From the NCBI RefSeq assembly GCF_024979315.1, contig NZ_JANLCK010000002.1, forward strand, positions 530,984 through 594,983: 64,000 nt of DNA, read 5' to 3'. The notes beneath the pieces were generated by a model that worked only from the letters and a program-made list of their open reading frames with translations, was not told the origin of the DNA and made no database searches. Of the stretch, positions 62,215 through 64,000 are shown piece after piece (positions within the stretch are counted from its first letter, which is position 1; every line of letters begins with the position of its first letter). A program made the translations under genes and the position numbers. The stretch is from Herbiconiux oxytropis. Lineage in GTDB: Bacteria; Actinomycetota; Actinomycetes; Actinomycetales; Microbacteriaceae.

Positions 62215-63267
62215 ATGACGTTCCACGTACCCGCCGTCGACATCGCTCCGTACGTAAGCGAAGGCACCGCCGCCGAGCGTGCCGCCGTGGCTCGTGCGAT
62301 CGACGAAGCCTGCCGCACGGTGGGCTTCATCCAGATCACGGGCCACGGCATCCCGGCGTCGGTGCAGGCGGGGCTCGCGGCCGCGATGGACGAGTTCTTC
62401 GCCCAGCCGCTGCCTGCCAAGAAGGCCTACAGCACCCCGCCCGGCATCAACCGCGGCTACGCGCCGCCGAAGTCCGAGTCGCTCAGCCTCAGCCTCGGTG
62501 TGGAGTCGGCGAGCCGCATGAACGACTTCTTCGAGGCGTTCAACGTCGGCGCCACGGCGGCCGACTACCCCGACTCGCCGGTCGAGCTCGACCCCGTGCA
62601 CTACGCGGCCAACGTCTGGCCCTCTGCCGACGCCCCCGGATTCGAGCCGCGGGTCTCGGCCTACTTCGCAGAGGCCCGGCGGGTCGCCCGCACCATGACC
62701 GAGATCTTCGCCGACGCACTCGACCTCCCCGCGGGCTTCTTCGACGCCTTCACCGGGCACTCGCTCGACGTGCTTCGCATGAACAACTACGCCCTCCCGC
62801 CCGGCACCGTCGATCTCGACGGAGAGCTCACGGGCATGGGGGAGCACACCGACTACGGCATCGTCACCGTGCTGTGGGCCGATCAGGTGCGCGGACTCCA
62901 GGTGCTCGCGGCCGACGGCTCGTGGAACGACGTGAGCCCGGCCGACGACGCCCTGCTCATCAACCTCGGCGACCTCACCGCCCGCTGGACCAACGAGCGC
63001 TGGATGTCGACCCTCCACCGCGTGAAACCGCCCATCGTCGACGGCACCATCGAGCGCCGCCGCTCGGCCGCCTACTTCCATGACGGCGACTTCGACGCCC
63101 TCATCAGCACCCTCCCCTCCTGCATCTCGGATGCCCGCCCCGACCGCTACCCCGAACCCGTCACCGTCGGCGACCACATCGCCGCCAAGCTCGCCGGCTC
63201 CCGCGCCGGGGTCGCCAACCCCCACGCCACCCGCGAGGCGGCCCGGGTGGCGGCGGCACGCCCCTGA
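62215..63267 (+). CDS. Isopenicillin N synthase-family 2-oxoglutarate/Fe(II) dioxygenase
   Basis: 350 residues. The iron ligands are His211 and Asp213 (GEHTDYG) and His268 (STLHRV); R-x-S near 282-284 binds 2-oxoglutarate. The N-terminal DIN-like domain has CRTVGFIQITGHGI. No biosynthetic cluster surrounds it, so beta-lactam synthesis is not implied; related bacterial members act on diverse small molecules. ATG 62215 with a GGGAGG stretch upstream. Confidence 0.88.
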   Translation: MTFHVPAVDIAPYVSEGTAAERAAVARAIDEACRTVGFIQITGHGIPASVQAGLAAAMDEFFAQPLPAKKAYSTPPGINRGYAPPKSESLSLSLGVESASRMNDFFEAFNVGATAADYPDSPVELDPVHYAANVWPSADAPGFEPRVSAYFAEARRVARTMTEIFADALDLPAGFFDAFTGHSLDVLRMNNYALPPGTVDLDGELTGMGEHTDYGIVTVLWADQVRGLQVLAADGSWNDVSPADDALLINLGDLTARWTNERWMSTLHRVKPPIVDGTIERRRSAAYFHDGDFDALISTLPSCISDARPDRYPEPVTVGDHIAAKLAGSRAGVANPHATREAARVAAARP

Positions 63268-63319
63268 GGCTGCGCACGACCGCGTCGGCCCAGCAACCCC
63301 ACCGCTACGGCTCCGCGCC

Positions 63320-63392
63320 GTTCAGAACCGCAATCCTCCCGGCATCCGGCCTCCCATGCGCTTCGGCCCCCGCGACGACTGCGGTTCTGAAC
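63320..63392. repeat. Inverted repeat with long loop
   Basis: GTTCAGAACCGCA (63320-63332) and TGCGGTTCTGAAC (63380-63392) are perfect 13-base inverted arms around a 47-base GC-rich loop. It could end transcription of the dioxygenase gene or be a REP-like element. Its arms share the GTTC..GAAC style with the repeat at 49772 but not its sequence. Confidence 0.65.
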
Positions 63393-63418
63393 ACCCTCGC
63401 CCCGACAGGCCCGAGCGT

Positions 63419-63434
63419 CCCCCCCCCCCCCCCC
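63419..63434. repeat. Poly-C tract of 16
   Basis: Sixteen consecutive C residues lying 36 bases before the ATG of the gene at 63471. Homopolymers this long can slip in replication and are also prone to sequencing error. Confidence 0.9.
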
Positions 63435-63470
63435 GGCGTCAGCGCAACACCGCCGGGTAGGCTCCTAGGT

Positions 63471-63869
63471 ATGAGCTCGAAGCGGATCCGGATGCGGACC
63501 AGCGTGCAGGCCTCGGCCGCGCGTGCCGGCCGCACCGCCGCGGTCCTGCTCGGAATGGGCTTCGGCGTGGGGTTCGTCTGGCTCGTGACGGCCGACAGCG
63601 CCTCATCGGCATCCGGAGCGAGCGTCGGCCTCGGCGTGGGCGTGGGGTTCGGCGTCGCGCTGACGGTGCTCGCCGCCTCGGCCGCCCTCGTGGCGGTGTC
63701 CGACACGGTGCGCGCCGTCGTGGCAGCGCTGCTGGCGCTGCTCGGCGCATCCGTCCCCCGGCCGCCCGCCGAGCGCATCGACCTTCCCGCCACGATCACC
63801 CAGCGCCGCCCCGACGCACCCGGCCGCCCCCAGCCCCGCGCGCCCGGGCTGCTCCTCGCGATCGCCTAG
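63471..63869 (+). CDS. Small membrane protein of unknown function
   Basis: 132 residues: basic start (SSKRIRMRTS), three hydrophobic segments (about 23-41, 47-70 and 76-93, the second rich in Gly and Val), then a Pro/Arg-rich hydrophilic tail. No family recognised. The poly-C tract upstream lies in its probable promoter or leader. A GTAGG before the ATG could serve for ribosome binding. Confidence 0.6.
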   Translation: MSSKRIRMRTSVQASAARAGRTAAVLLGMGFGVGFVWLVTADSASSASGASVGLGVGVGFGVALTVLAASAALVAVSDTVRAVVAALLALLGASVPRPPAERIDLPATITQRRPDAPGRPQPRAPGLLLAIA

Positions 63870-64000
63870 GAGTCCTGCAGGCCGATCCGGTCCGCGCGCG
63901 CCGCCGAGGGCGGATCCCGCCCGCCCGACGGGCGCCGCCCGACCGGTGGGCGCCGCCCTCCCCGGTGGGTCCGGTCCGGCCGGTGAGCGCGGCCCGCCCG
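63870..64000. other. Non-coding window end with GGGCGCCGCCC repeats
   Basis: 131 bases of very high GC with two copies of GGGCGCCGCCC and repeated GGTGGG/CCGGT stretches. I see no gene or clear regulatory site; it may be cut from a larger intergenic region. Confidence 0.4.

Noticed and set aside
62215..63267. Beta-lactam biosynthesis gene
   Set aside because: The protein belongs to the wide IPNS-like dioxygenase family, and no ACV synthetase, epimerase or acyltransferase is nearby.

Overview
The window looks like chromosomal DNA from a high-GC actinobacterium, most likely of the family Microbacteriaceae. This rests on the strong G/C third-position bias, the many GTG starts and 4-base gene overlaps, four secreted proteins with triple cell-wall-binding (CWB2) repeats, LAxTG sorting signals, an ER-type (Ser/His) signal peptidase module and IdeR/DtxR-type iron boxes. 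The genus is not assigned. I saw no rRNA, tRNA, CRISPR array, insertion sequence or prophage.

Layout. 1-8.8 kb is mostly metabolic and transport genes: mmsA (cut by the window edge), a glutathione peroxidase, an MFS transporter, a MarP-like membrane protease, an APC permease coupled to an aldo/keto reductase, a macrodomain protein, and purS-purQ. 8.8-15.8 kb holds a large AAA/LuxR regulator divergent from a four-gene secretion/surface operon: a SipW-type alternate-signal protein, its signal peptidase, an LANTG protein and a choice-of-anchor G protein. 15.9-23.6 kb is one 2,551-residue gene. It fuses an ExeM/NucH-type extracellular nuclease, two tandem 5'-nucleotidase units and three CWB2 repeats. 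23.7-30.4 kb has a furA-katA oxidative-stress pair, a PHP phosphoesterase, a small CWB2 protein, a PadR regulator and two VOC proteins. 30.4-35.5 kb has an LAATG-anchored S8/S53-like protease and an orphan FAD flavoprotein divergent from a LysR regulator.

35.6-45.2 kb is a heme-acquisition locus. hmuT, hmuU, hmuV, a membrane-anchored Ig-like protein and a large HtaA-domain protein form one overlapping operon behind an IdeR/DtxR box. A separate HtaA-CWB2 gene follows behind two more boxes. A plausible route runs from CWB2-attached HtaA, to membrane-anchored HtaA, to the HmuT lipoprotein, to HmuUV import, with iron repression.

45.2-54.8 kb holds a DsbA-fold protein without active-site cysteines, a double-hotdog thioesterase, a TreS-like GH13 enzyme, tag, a class A PBP, DinB and Nudix proteins, and purF. 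54.9-64 kb holds a beta-lactamase-fold lipoprotein, a CWB2-anchored S1 protease, purM, a TfoX remnant, an AlkA-like glycosylase, an IPNS-like dioxygenase and two small unknowns. purF (minus) and purM (plus) diverge around two envelope genes.

Three copies of an intergenic palindromic element (near 2.65, 35.5 and 59.2 kb) each lie beside a surface or protease gene. The strongest candidates for something new are the SipW-type operon, the nuclease/double-nucleotidase surface protein, and the HtaA-CWB2 extension of the heme system.
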